NCBI GenBank assembly: GCA_023419875.1 | Contig: JAEZXM010000457.1 | Location: 1-7,054 of the forward strand | DNA: 7,054 nucleotides | DNA from: Pseudomonadota bacterium | Lineage (GTDB): Bacteria > Myxococcota > Myxococcia > Myxococcales > Anaeromyxobacteraceae | Direction of reading: 5' to 3' | In this document: positions 1-5,981 of the stretch, piece after piece | Position numbering within the stretch: the first letter of the stretch is position 1 | Layout: the number at the start of each line of letters is the position of its first letter | Position numbers and translations under genes: made by a program | The notes under the pieces: generated by a model | Seen by the model: the letters and a program-made list of their open reading frames with translations, nothing else | Database searches by the model: none | What the model was told of the DNA's origin: nothing

Positions 1-684
1 CTGGTGTTCGACGGCCCGCAGTACGTCCCCAAGGTGATCGGCGTGCCGGGCTCGCGCCCGGGCACGCGGCTCATTCCGCACTGGGCGAAGGGGCTCGACG
101 GACCGTTTCACCGGGAGCACCCGGTTCCGCCGGTGCGCCCGGATCTGGAGCGGGCGCGGCGGGAGCTGGAGCTCGCGAAGCGGGAGCTCGGCGGGAAGAT
201 CCCGGAGCTCGTCTGGCTGACCGGCGACACCCCCGCGTCGTCGCGGGACGCCGAGTACTTCCAGTGGGTCCTGGAGCAGCGGCTCGGGCTCCGCATCCGG
301 ATCGACAAGCAGGTCTTCCAGCAGCGGCTCGCGCGGATGACGTCGGGCGACTTCGACCTCGTCGCCGCGGGCTGGGGGCCGGACTACGACGATCCGATGA
401 CCTTCGCCGACCTGTGGACGAGCTGGAACGAGAACAACCGCGGGCGGTGGAAGAACGCGCGGTACGACGAGCTGATCCACGAGGCCCTGGAGACGGCGGA
501 CCCCCGGCGGCGCCTCGAGGCGATGGCCGAAGCGGAGCGGATCGCGCTCGACGAGGTGGTGGTCCTCCCCACGGTCGAGGCGGCCTCGGTGTACGCCGAG
601 TCGAGGCGGGTGCGCGGGATCCTGCGCCGCCGCTTCGGCACGGATCCCGACTTCACGTACGCCAGCGTCGTGGAGGAGCGCTGA
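1..684 (+). CDS. oppA: Oligopeptide ABC transporter substrate-binding protein, C-terminal part (5' end cut by window)
   Basis: This is the last 227 residues of a periplasmic or lipid-anchored peptide-binding protein of the SBP_bac_5 family. It captures oligopeptides and hands them to the permeases encoded just downstream. The reading frame is open from base 1, so the signal peptide and N-terminal lobe lie outside the window; the family is usually 500-600 aa, so more than half is missing. Family hallmarks are visible. GWGPDYDDPMTFADLW, near residues 124-139 of the fragment, is the typical aromatic/Asp-Pro segment. It is followed by the Asn-Asn-x-Gly-x-Trp...Tyr-Asp-Glu-Leu-Ile block and the C-terminal stretch with a conserved Leu-Pro. 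These look closer to OppA/DppE of Bacillus type than to E. coli DppA. The stop is 1 nt before the oppB start, and the end of this gene holds the oppB ribosome binding site. The family is secure; the peptide length preference cannot be read from the sequence. Confidence 0.93.
   Translation: MVFDGPQYVPKVIGVPGSRPGTRLIPHWAKGLDGPFHREHPVPPVRPDLERARRELELAKRELGGKIPELVWLTGDTPASSRDAEYFQWVLEQRLGLRIRIDKQVFQQRLARMTSGDFDLVAAGWGPDYDDPMTFADLWTSWNENNRGRWKNARYDELIHEALETADPRRRLEAMAEAERIALDEVVVLPTVEAASVYAESRRVRGILRRRFGTDPDFTYASVVEER
672..676 (+). promoter_or_regulatory. Ribosome binding site for oppB
   Basis: A perfect GGAGG lies inside the last codons of oppA, 9 nt before the ATG at 686. It fixes that ATG as the oppB start and shows that oppB translation is initiated from within the upstream gene. 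Confidence 0.85.
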
Positions 685-685
685 C

Positions 686-1630
686 ATGTTCCGGTACGTC
701 CTGAAGCGTCTGGGCGCGGGGATCCTGACGATCTACTTCCTCGCCACCGCTACGTTCGTCCTCATGCGCTCCGTGCCCGGAGATCCGCTCGCCCGCGGCA
801 AGGCGCTGCGGCCCGAGATCCGCGAGAACCTGGAACGCAAGTACGGCCTCGACCAGCCGGTGTTCGTCCAGTACGGCGTCTACCTCGGCAACATGCTCCG
901 GGGCGACTTCGGGATCTCCTTCACCCAGCAGAACCGCACGGTGAACGAGATCATCCGCAAGCACTTCCCGATCTCGGCCACGCTCGGCCTCTTCTCGCTC
1001 TTCTTCGCGACCCTCGGCGGCATCCTCTTCGGCGCCGCCGCCGCGAGGTCGCGCGGACGGATCGGGGACGGGGCGCTGATGCTGTTCGTCATCCTGGGGA
1101 TCTCGGTGCCGAGCTTCGTGTTCGCGGCGCTTGCGCAATGGGGGCTGACGGAGCTCAACGTGTGGGCCGGGTACACGGTCATCCCGGTGGCGGGGTGGGG
1201 CACCGTCCGGCACATGCTGCTGCCGGCGCTCGTGCTCGGGCTCGGGACGATGGCGTTCCTCTCGCGGCTCATGCGCTCGTCGCTGCTCGAGGTCATCCAC
1301 CAGGACTACGTGCGCACCGCCGCCGCCAAGGGGCTGCCGCCGGAGCGCATCTTCCTCTCCCACCAGCTCCGGAACGCCATCCTCCCGGTCGTCACCGTGC
1401 TCGGCCCCGCCATCGCCGCCATCACCACCGGTGGATTCGTGGTCGAGCAGGTGTTCGCCATCCCGGGCCTCGGCCGCTACTTCGTCCAGGCGGTCCAGCA
1501 GCTCGACTACTCGATGATCATGGGGCTGACGGTGTTCTACGGCGCGTTCCTGGTCCTGATGGTGCTCGTGGTGGACCTCGTCTACGGCCTCGTCGATCCA
1601 CGGATCAGCGTCACGGGGAGTCGGGCGTGA
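686..1630 (+). CDS. oppB: Oligopeptide ABC transporter permease OppB-like
   Basis: This inner-membrane permease of 314 aa forms half of the peptide translocation pore with OppC. The length is normal for the family. The N-terminal helix (about residues 10-28) is followed by the Pro-Gly-Asp-Pro motif and a periplasmic loop that includes the RKYGLDQPV segment typical of OppB. Five further hydrophobic segments lie at about 97-121, 129-150, 178-196, 231-255 and 280-300. The cytoplasmic EAA loop, which docks onto the ATPases, is at about 207-230 (Asp-Tyr-Val-Arg-Thr-Ala...Lys-Gly-Leu, ending His-Gln-Leu-Arg-Asn). The C-terminus has the usual Val-Asp-Pro-Arg-Ile. From memory, the overall pattern matches Bacillus OppB well. 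The start ATG is set by a GGAGG 9 nt upstream. The stop TGA overlaps the GTG start of oppC by 4 nt (GTGA). The gene looks intact. Confidence 0.95.
   Translation: MFRYVLKRLGAGILTIYFLATATFVLMRSVPGDPLARGKALRPEIRENLERKYGLDQPVFVQYGVYLGNMLRGDFGISFTQQNRTVNEIIRKHFPISATLGLFSLFFATLGGILFGAAAARSRGRIGDGALMLFVILGISVPSFVFAALAQWGLTELNVWAGYTVIPVAGWGTVRHMLLPALVLGLGTMAFLSRLMRSSLLEVIHQDYVRTAAAKGLPPERIFLSHQLRNAILPVVTVLGPAIAAITTGGFVVEQVFAIPGLGRYFVQAVQQLDYSMIMGLTVFYGAFLVLMVLVVDLVYGLVDPRISVTGSRA
1615..1620 (+). promoter_or_regulatory. Ribosome binding site for oppC
   Basis: GGGGAG sits at the end of oppB, 6 nt before the GTG at 1627. The reading frame stays open far upstream, so this site together with the GTGA stop/start overlap decides the oppC start. 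Confidence 0.75.
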
Positions 1631-3048
1631 GCGCGCCGGGGATTCCACAATCGACCGCGAGGCAGCCCGCCGGCCGCCGCCCCGAGGACTTCGCGCCGGT
1701 CGCCGAGCGACGCGGCGAGGCCGGACCGACGCGGCCCTCGCTCTCGTACTGGGCCGATGCGTGGATCCGGCTGCGCAAGAACCGCCAGGCGATCGTGTCC
1801 CTGGGCATCGTGGTGTTCCTGGGCCTCTTCTGCACGGTCGGCCCGCTCCTCTGGCCCGTCAATCCCAGCCAGCAGGACCTGAGCCGCTATCTCGAGCCGC
1901 CCAGCTTCGGTCGAACCGCGGTCGTGCTGGAGGAGCCGCCGCCGTTCGAGCCGATCACCGTCCCCGACGTGCCCGCCCTACCGGAGGCCGTGGACGGCGC
2001 CTCGCTCCCCGCGCCCGCGAAGCTCGAGTTCCTCGAGCAGCCCAACACGCTCTCGGTGCGGTTGCGCTGGGCGCCGGTTCCCGGCGCCGCCGGCTACCGC
2101 GTGTACCGGAGCACCGGGGCGCCGGAGGGCGACTACCTCGGCCTGCCGCTCGGGCGCGTGGAGGCCGGGAACATCGTCTCCTTCGAGGACACCTTCAACA
2201 TCGAGGCGCGGACCTACCACTACTCGGTGGTGGCGGTGAATGCCGTGGACTCGCCGAACGAGGTGACCGCCACGGTCCGACCGACGGCTGCGATCGCGCT
2301 CTCGGAGGCGCAAGCGCTGCAACCCGGCATCTCAGCCGGGGAGATCTACCGCTTCCCGGTCCGGCCGCTCGGCACTGACAACCTCGGGCGCGACCTGCTC
2401 TCGCGTCTCATGCGCGGCGGGCAGGTCTCGCTCTCGATCGGCCTGTTCGCACCGCTCCTCTATCTCTTCATCGGCGTGATCATCGGCGGCGTGTCCGGGT
2501 ATCTCGGCGGCCGGGTGGACCAGTGGCTCATGCGGATCACCGACTTCGTGCTGGCCCTGCCGTTCCTTCTCGTGGTGATCCTCATCTCGGTCGCCCTCGG
2601 CGTGGGGTCGGGCCGGTCGATCGCCGCGCTGGTCATCGGCCTCGTGGCGCTCTCCTGGTCGGGCGCGGCGCGGCTCACCCGCGGTCAGGTCCTCCAGCTC
2701 CGCGGGTCGGAGTTCGTGCAGGCGTCGCGGCTGCTCGGGGCGCGCACCGGCTACCTCCTGTTCCGACACCTCCTGCCCAACACCCTCGGCGTGATCCTGG
2801 TCTCCTTCACGTTCGCCATCCCCGGCTGCATCTTCACCGAGGCATTCCTGTCCTTCATCGGGATGGGCGTGAAGCCGCCCACGCCCTCCTGGGGCAACAT
2901 GGCCGAGAACGGTTACCAGACGTTCCTCACCAGCCCGCACCTCTTCCTCTTCCCCGCGCTCTTCATCAGCGCCGCGGTCCTCGCCTTCAACCTGCTCGGC
3001 GACGGGCTCCGCGACGCGCTCGATCCCAAGCTGAGGTCGCGCGAATGA
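1627..3048 (+). CDS. oppC: Oligopeptide ABC transporter permease OppC-like with a periplasmic fibronectin type III-like insert
   Basis: This is the second permease of the peptide importer, 473 aa, well above the roughly 300 aa usual for OppC/DppC. It has a cytosolic N-terminus of about 50 residues, a first membrane helix at about 55-77, and then a very long periplasmic segment. That segment holds a Pro-rich linker (about 104-130) and an FN3-like domain (about 128-222). The canonical PLGTDNLGRDLLSRL motif follows at 247-261. Five more helices lie at about 270-293, 306-327, 331-346, 386-405 and 438-458. The EAA loop is at 362-385 and ends His-Leu-Leu-Pro-Asn. The C-terminus has the usual Gly-Asp-Gly-Leu-Arg-Asp-Ala-Leu-Asp-Pro. 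Both sides of the insert are in one unbroken frame and neither is degraded, so this is a domain insertion and not a frameshift or a chimeric join. The GTG start is chosen from the GGGGAG site and the overlap with the oppB stop. The stop overlaps the oppD ATG (ATGA). Confidence 0.94.
   Translation: MSAPGIPQSTARQPAGRRPEDFAPVAERRGEAGPTRPSLSYWADAWIRLRKNRQAIVSLGIVVFLGLFCTVGPLLWPVNPSQQDLSRYLEPPSFGRTAVVLEEPPPFEPITVPDVPALPEAVDGASLPAPAKLEFLEQPNTLSVRLRWAPVPGAAGYRVYRSTGAPEGDYLGLPLGRVEAGNIVSFEDTFNIEARTYHYSVVAVNAVDSPNEVTATVRPTAAIALSEAQALQPGISAGEIYRFPVRPLGTDNLGRDLLSRLMRGGQVSLSIGLFAPLLYLFIGVIIGGVSGYLGGRVDQWLMRITDFVLALPFLLVVILISVALGVGSGRSIAALVIGLVALSWSGAARLTRGQVLQLRGSEFVQASRLLGARTGYLLFRHLLPNTLGVILVSFTFAIPGCIFTEAFLSFIGMGVKPPTPSWGNMAENGYQTFLTSPHLFLFPALFISAAVLAFNLLGDGLRDALDPKLRSRE
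2008..2290 (+). other. Fibronectin type III-like domain inside OppC
   Basis: Residues about 128-222 of the permease show the FN3 pattern. An early strand with Leu-Glu-Phe is followed by the Leu-Arg-Trp-x-Pro-Val-Pro-Gly-Ala-Ala-Gly-Tyr-Arg-Val-Tyr-Arg-Ser core (B and C strands, about 146-162). The later Tyr-His-Tyr-Ser-Val-Val-Ala-Val-Asn-Ala-Val-Asp-Ser (about 198-209) matches the F strand and the Ala-Val-Asn turn, and a final strand reads Val-Thr-Ala-Thr-Val. It lies between helix 1 and the Gly-Thr-Asp motif, so by standard OppC topology it faces the periplasm. It most likely serves in protein or cell-wall contact, but this is inference. The domain assignment is by eye. Confidence 0.85.
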
Positions 3049-4073
3049 GCCTTCTCGACGTCCGGGACCTCAAGGTGGAGTTCGACACCTACGGCGGGGT
3101 CGTCAAGGCGGTGCGCGGCGTGGACTTCGCCGTGGATCGCGGCGAGACGCTCGCCATCGTGGGCGAGTCCGGGTGCGGGAAGTCGGTCTCGGTCCAGGCG
3201 CTCATGGGGCTCGTCCCTCGGCCTCCGGGACGGATCACCTCGGGCTCGGTCCGCTTCGAGGGGAAAGAGATCCTCGGCCTGCCGCTCCGCGAGGCGAACC
3301 GGATCCGCGGCAAGCGGATCGGGATGATCTTCCAGGACCCGATGACCTCGCTCAACCCGACCATGCGCGTCGGCAAGCAGATCACCGAGACGCTCCGCCA
3401 CCACGAGGGGCTCGAGGGCGCCGCCGCCCGCAAGCGGGCGATCGAGTTCCTGGAGCGCGTCCAGATTCCCGAGGCGGCCGCGCGCGTGGACGACTACCCG
3501 TTCCAGTTCTCGGGCGGCATGCGCCAGCGGGTGATGATCGCCATGGCCATCGCCTGCGGGCCGGCGCTGCTCATCGCCGACGAGCCGACCACCGCTCTCG
3601 ACGTCACCGTCCAGGCGGAGATCCTGGCGCTCCTCTCCGACCTGCAGCGCGAGCAGGGGATGGCGATCATCCTCATCACCCACGACCTCGGGGTGGTGGC
3701 CCGCATGGCGGATCGCGTCGCCGTCATGTACGCGGGGAAGATCGTCGAGCACGGGACCGCGGAGCAGATCTTCACGCACCCCGCGCACCCGTACACGCTC
3801 GGGCTCCAGGCGGCGATGCCGAAGGATCGCGAGGGCGCGCGCGAGCGGCTGATCGCGATCGAGGGGAGCCCGCCCGATCTCTTCAGCCCGCCGAAGGGCT
3901 GCCCCTACTACGAGCGCTGCCCGTGGGCGATGCAGCTCTGCGGCCCGGAGATGCCGCCGGAGTGGTTCGTCGAGCCCGGTCACGATGCGCGGTGCTGGCT
4001 GCACCACGCGTTCGCGGGGCGACGGCGACCGGCCGAGCTGTTCCGCGGCGCGGAGATGGAGGCCGCGTCGTGA
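3045..4073 (+). CDS. oppD: Oligopeptide ABC transporter ATPase OppD-like
   Basis: This cytoplasmic ATPase of 342 aa powers peptide import as a heterodimer with OppF. All nucleotide-binding elements are present: Walker A GESGCGKS at 40-47, Q-loop Gln97 in Ile-Phe-Gln-Asp-Pro, signature FSGGMRQR at 155-162, Walker B with Asp-Glu at 179-180, and switch His213. The C-terminal oligo_HPY extension has His-Pro-Tyr at 248-250, then cysteines 286, 292, 299 and 317 (spacing C-x5-C-x6-C-x17-C), as expected for a [4Fe-4S] cluster in this family. The N-terminal Asp-Thr-Tyr-Gly-Gly and the Pro-Pro-Gly-Arg-Ile segment after Walker A are OppD-like. The ATG start overlaps the oppC stop (ATGA), with a GAGG 8 nt upstream. 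The stop overlaps the oppF GTG start. The gene appears complete and functional. Confidence 0.96.
   Translation: MSLLDVRDLKVEFDTYGGVVKAVRGVDFAVDRGETLAIVGESGCGKSVSVQALMGLVPRPPGRITSGSVRFEGKEILGLPLREANRIRGKRIGMIFQDPMTSLNPTMRVGKQITETLRHHEGLEGAAARKRAIEFLERVQIPEAAARVDDYPFQFSGGMRQRVMIAMAIACGPALLIADEPTTALDVTVQAEILALLSDLQREQGMAIILITHDLGVVARMADRVAVMYAGKIVEHGTAEQIFTHPAHPYTLGLQAAMPKDREGARERLIAIEGSPPDLFSPPKGCPYYERCPWAMQLCGPEMPPEWFVEPGHDARCWLHHAFAGRRRPAELFRGAEMEAAS
4058..4062 (+). promoter_or_regulatory. Ribosome binding site for oppF
   Basis: GGAGG within the oppD tail lies 7 nt before the GTG at 4070. The frame is open far upstream, so this site and the 4-nt overlap with the oppD stop decide the start. 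Confidence 0.85.
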
Positions 4074-5092
4074 CGATCCCGCTCCTCGAGCTGCGCGACG
4101 TCCGCCGCGAGTTCCTGCTCGGCCACGGCAAAGTCCTCAAGGCCGTGGACGGCGTGAGCCTCACCGTCGGCGAGCGAGAGGTGGTTGGCCTCGTGGGCGA
4201 GTCCGGCTGCGGGAAGACGACGCTCGGCCGGACGATCGTCGGGCTCCTCGAGCGGACCGGCGGGCACATCCTGTACCGCGGCCGCCCGCTGCCGCAGCGG
4301 TACTCGCCGGGCGACTTCCGGACCTACGGCCGGCGGATCCAGATGATCTTCCAGGACCCGTACTCCTCGCTCGATCCCCGCATGACGCTCCGGGAGATCG
4401 TCGCCGAAGGGCCGCTCCTGCACGGCTTGTGGAAGCGGAGCGAGGTCGGAGAGCGCGTCGCCGGGTGGCTCAGGCGGGTGGGGCTCTCGCCCGACTTCAT
4501 GTCGCGCTACCCGCACGAGTTCTCGGGCGGGCAGCGGCAGCGCGTCGGCGTCGCGCGGGCGCTGGCGCTCGAGCCGGAGCTGGTGGTCTGCGACGAGCCC
4601 ATCTCCGCGCTCGACGTCTCGGTGCAGGCGCAGGTGGTGAACCTGCTCGCCGACCTCAAGGAGTCGATCGGGCTCACGCTTCTCTTCATCGCCCACGACC
4701 TCTCGATGATCCGCTACGTGTCGGACCGGATCGCGGTGATGTACCTCGGCCGGATCGTCGAGCTCGGCCGCGCCGACGACGTCTACTTCCGGCCGAGCCA
4801 CCCCTACACGCGGTCGCTCGTGGCCGCGAACCCGACGGCCGACTACGCCCGCGCCCGCCGCGGCGAGCGCCCGCCGGCGCGCGGCGAGGTCCCGTCGCCG
4901 GTGAACCTGCCGCCCGGGTGTCGGTTTGCGGGGAGGTGCCCGGAGGTCCAGCCGGTGTGTCGCGAGGTGGATCCGGCGTTGGTGGAGCTCGGCGGAGGGC
5001 GGCGGGTGGCGTGCCACGTGCGGGCGGCGGAGGCGGGGGAGGGCGCGGCGGTGCCGGATACCCGAGGCTCTGCGGAGCGGAACCCCGCCTAG
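4070..5092 (+). CDS. oppF: Oligopeptide ABC transporter ATPase OppF-like
   Basis: This is the second cytoplasmic ATPase of the importer, 340 aa, and the presumed partner of OppD. It has Walker A GESGCGKT at 43-50, Q-loop Gln95, signature FSGGQRQR at 151-158, Walker B ending Cys-Asp-Glu-Pro (Glu176) and switch His209. Both ATPases therefore keep a catalytic Glu, so neither ATP site is obviously degenerate. The C-terminal extension has His-Pro-Tyr at 244-246 and cysteines 284, 290, 297 and 315, with the same spacing as in OppD. The last 20 or so residues, after the final cysteine, are Ala/Gly/Glu-rich and show no conservation that I recognise. Codon use in the last 170 bases or so turns to G-ending and even T-containing codons (TGT, TTT, TTG), unlike the C-ending use before it. 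Start GTG is set by GGAGG and the GTGA overlap. It is the last gene of the coupled set. Confidence 0.95.
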   Translation: MTIPLLELRDVRREFLLGHGKVLKAVDGVSLTVGEREVVGLVGESGCGKTTLGRTIVGLLERTGGHILYRGRPLPQRYSPGDFRTYGRRIQMIFQDPYSSLDPRMTLREIVAEGPLLHGLWKRSEVGERVAGWLRRVGLSPDFMSRYPHEFSGGQRQRVGVARALALEPELVVCDEPISALDVSVQAQVVNLLADLKESIGLTLLFIAHDLSMIRYVSDRIAVMYLGRIVELGRADDVYFRPSHPYTRSLVAANPTADYARARRGERPPARGEVPSPVNLPPGCRFAGRCPEVQPVCREVDPALVELGGGRRVACHVRAAEAGEGAAVPDTRGSAERNPA

Positions 5093-5099
5093 CCGGGGT
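5082..5099 (+). terminator. Candidate end-of-operon hairpin without a T tract
   Basis: ACCCCG and CGGGGT form a perfect 6-bp stem around a 6-nt loop, and the oppF stop codon lies in and beside the loop. No run of T follows, so this is not a classical intrinsic terminator. It may slow the polymerase or protect the mRNA 3' end. The next gene on this strand begins only 47 nt downstream, so readthrough into it is possible. Confidence 0.3.
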
Positions 5100-5132
5100 C
5101 ATCGTGCCGCGCGTCCGCCTACGGGGCGATTC

Positions 5133-5139
5133 GAGGGAG
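5133..5139 (+). promoter_or_regulatory. Ribosome binding site for the 66-aa membrane protein
   Basis: GAGGGAG lies 6 nt before the ATG at 5146. It is the main support that the short reading frame is translated and begins there. I saw no clear promoter boxes in the gap after oppF. Confidence 0.7.
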
Positions 5140-5145
5140 CACTCG

Positions 5146-5346
5146 ATGGGACCCACCCTGTTCCTCCTGATCGCCGGATTCCTGATGATTGGCTACCGGC
5201 GTCCGCTCGCTCGAGACTTCAAGCAGTATCGCGACACGTTCGACCGCGCCTACGACGAGGACGGCCTCGCGTGGTGGACCGGTTTCATGGGCTGGGTCCT
5301 GGTCGGCTTCGCGGTCGTCTTCGGCGGCATCTGGCTGTTCGGCTGA
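5146..5346 (+). CDS. Hypothetical small two-helix membrane protein
   Basis: I do not recognise this 66-aa protein. It has a hydrophobic segment at about residues 3-17 (Leu/Phe/Ile-rich). A charged central stretch at about 18-40 follows, with Arg-Arg-Pro, Lys, several Asp and Arg, and Tyr-Asp-Glu-Asp-Gly. The second hydrophobic segment at about 45-65 is rich in Trp, Gly, Val and Phe. It probably sits in the inner membrane with both ends on one side. The start is supported by a GAGGGAG at good spacing, and the strong hydrophobic/charged/hydrophobic pattern is not what a random frame would give. It lies 53 nt after oppF on the same strand and could be read from the operon or on its own. It ends 36 nt before the converging kinase gene. 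No function is proposed. Confidence 0.7.
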   Translation: MGPTLFLLIAGFLMIGYRRPLARDFKQYRDTFDRAYDEDGLAWWTGFMGWVLVGFAVVFGGIWLFG

Positions 5347-5382
5347 GCCGTGTGCTCCGGGTGCGTGGTCACGGGAGGAGAA

Positions 5383-5895
5383 TCACCCACCGGCCTGAAC
5401 CCAGGCCAGGACGCGCTCCACGTTCGACTCCAGCGGTAGCGCCGAGTCCACCGCGAGCGCGGGCTCACGCCAGGACGTGTACTCCAGGCGCGTTCGCAGG
5501 ATGTCCTCCCATGACGGCTCGGGGAAGTTGTCGAACCGCTGACCGCGAGCGGACAGCCGTCGCCGATGGAGTTCCTCGTCCGAGCAGGAGCACTCGACGA
5601 CCCTGAGCGCGAGGCCGTGCCGCGCCGCCAGGCCTCGCCACATGTCCTTCGCCGGCTCCACCGCGTTCACCGCGTCCACGATGACGCCCTGGCCCATCTT
5701 CAGCTGGGAGTCGGCGAGGGCCTCCGCGACGAGGTAGGCTGCCAGCCCCGTCTCGAAAGACTGCGCCAGCCCGGAGCGGAGGACCGCCGATTCGATCGCC
5801 TCCACCGAGAACACCGGAAGGCGCAGTCGCGCCCCGACCTGCTGGGCGAGCTCGCTCTTGCCGGTTCCCGGCAGGCCGGACATCACCAGGAGCAT
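5383..5895 (-). CDS. P-loop predicted kinase (AAA_33 / COG0645-like), substrate unknown
   Basis: This 170-aa cytoplasmic protein belongs to the small P-loop kinase group that includes AAA_33 and zeta-toxin-like enzymes. Members phosphorylate varied small molecules, and the substrate cannot be named here. Walker A GLPGTGKS is at 7-14, directly after the first beta strand. A Walker B-like strand, Val-Ile-Val-Asp-Ala, is at 71-75. A lid-like basic segment, His-Arg-Arg-Arg-Leu-x-x-Arg, is at 110-117. The segment after the second strand reads Phe-Ser-Val-Glu-Ala-Ile-Glu (29-35), where many relatives have Ser-x-Asp-x-Ile-Arg. The frame is open far upstream through meaB, but the ATG at 5895 is favoured because the family begins right at the strand before Walker A. 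An AGGCGG, one base off the consensus, lies 7 nt upstream of it. The gene is 86 nt after meaB on the same strand, so co-transcription is plausible but not shown. Confidence 0.85.
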   Translation of the reverse strand: MLLVMSGLPGTGKSELAQQVGARLRLPVFSVEAIESAVLRSGLAQSFETGLAAYLVAEALADSQLKMGQGVIVDAVNAVEPAKDMWRGLAARHGLALRVVECSCSDEELHRRRLSARGQRFDNFPEPSWEDILRTRLEYTSWREPALAVDSALPLESNVERVLAWVQAGG

Positions 5896-5932
5896 GGGAA
5901 GACCGCCTGGATCGAATCGTGCGGAGCGGCGA

Positions 5933-5948
5933 AGCCGGGAAGCCGGCT
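5933..5948 (-). other. Small hairpin between meaB and the kinase gene
   Basis: On the minus strand AGCCGG-CTTC-CCGGCT gives a perfect 6-bp stem with a 4-nt loop, in the 86-nt gap after the meaB stop. No T run follows, so it is at most a weak terminator or a processing/stability element separating meaB from the kinase gene. Nothing else stands out in this gap. Confidence 0.25.
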
Positions 5949-5981
5949 GACCGGGGCGGCGTCGAACGCGAGCGTCATGAG

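Noticed and set aside
1138..1626. In-frame upstream extension of oppC into oppB
   Set aside because: The translation upstream of 1627 is His/Arg/Ala-rich and unlike any permease. A GGGGAG site and the stop/start overlap mark the GTG at 1627 as the start.
653..1648. Long open frame on the minus strand opposite oppB, rich in Arg, Asp, Glu and His
   Set aside because: Its charge-rich, low-complexity translation is the typical antisense image of a GC-rich gene; the plus strand encodes a clear permease.
1627..3048. Idea that the long oppC results from an assembly join or frameshift between a permease and an FN3 protein
   Set aside because: The permease parts on both sides complement each other exactly, stay in one frame, and composition does not change across the insert.
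2913..5017. Two long open frames on the minus strand opposite oppD and oppF
   Set aside because: Both mirror well-conserved ATPases with intact motifs, have no recognisable domain, and arise from the high third-position GC of the real genes.
5355..5377. Possible bidirectional terminator between the converging genes
   Set aside because: The inverted repeat (CTCC with GGAG and GTG with CAC) is interrupted and short, with no T run on either strand.
5374..5380. Strong GGAGGAG on the plus strand after the small membrane protein
   Set aside because: No ATG, GTG or TTG follows at a usable distance, and the minus-strand kinase gene occupies the sequence after it.
5883..5978. 31-codon minus-strand frame beginning with an ATG 4 nt after the meaB stop and running into the kinase start
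   Set aside because: It has no family resemblance and no good ribosome site. It is a possible coupling peptide but not supportable.
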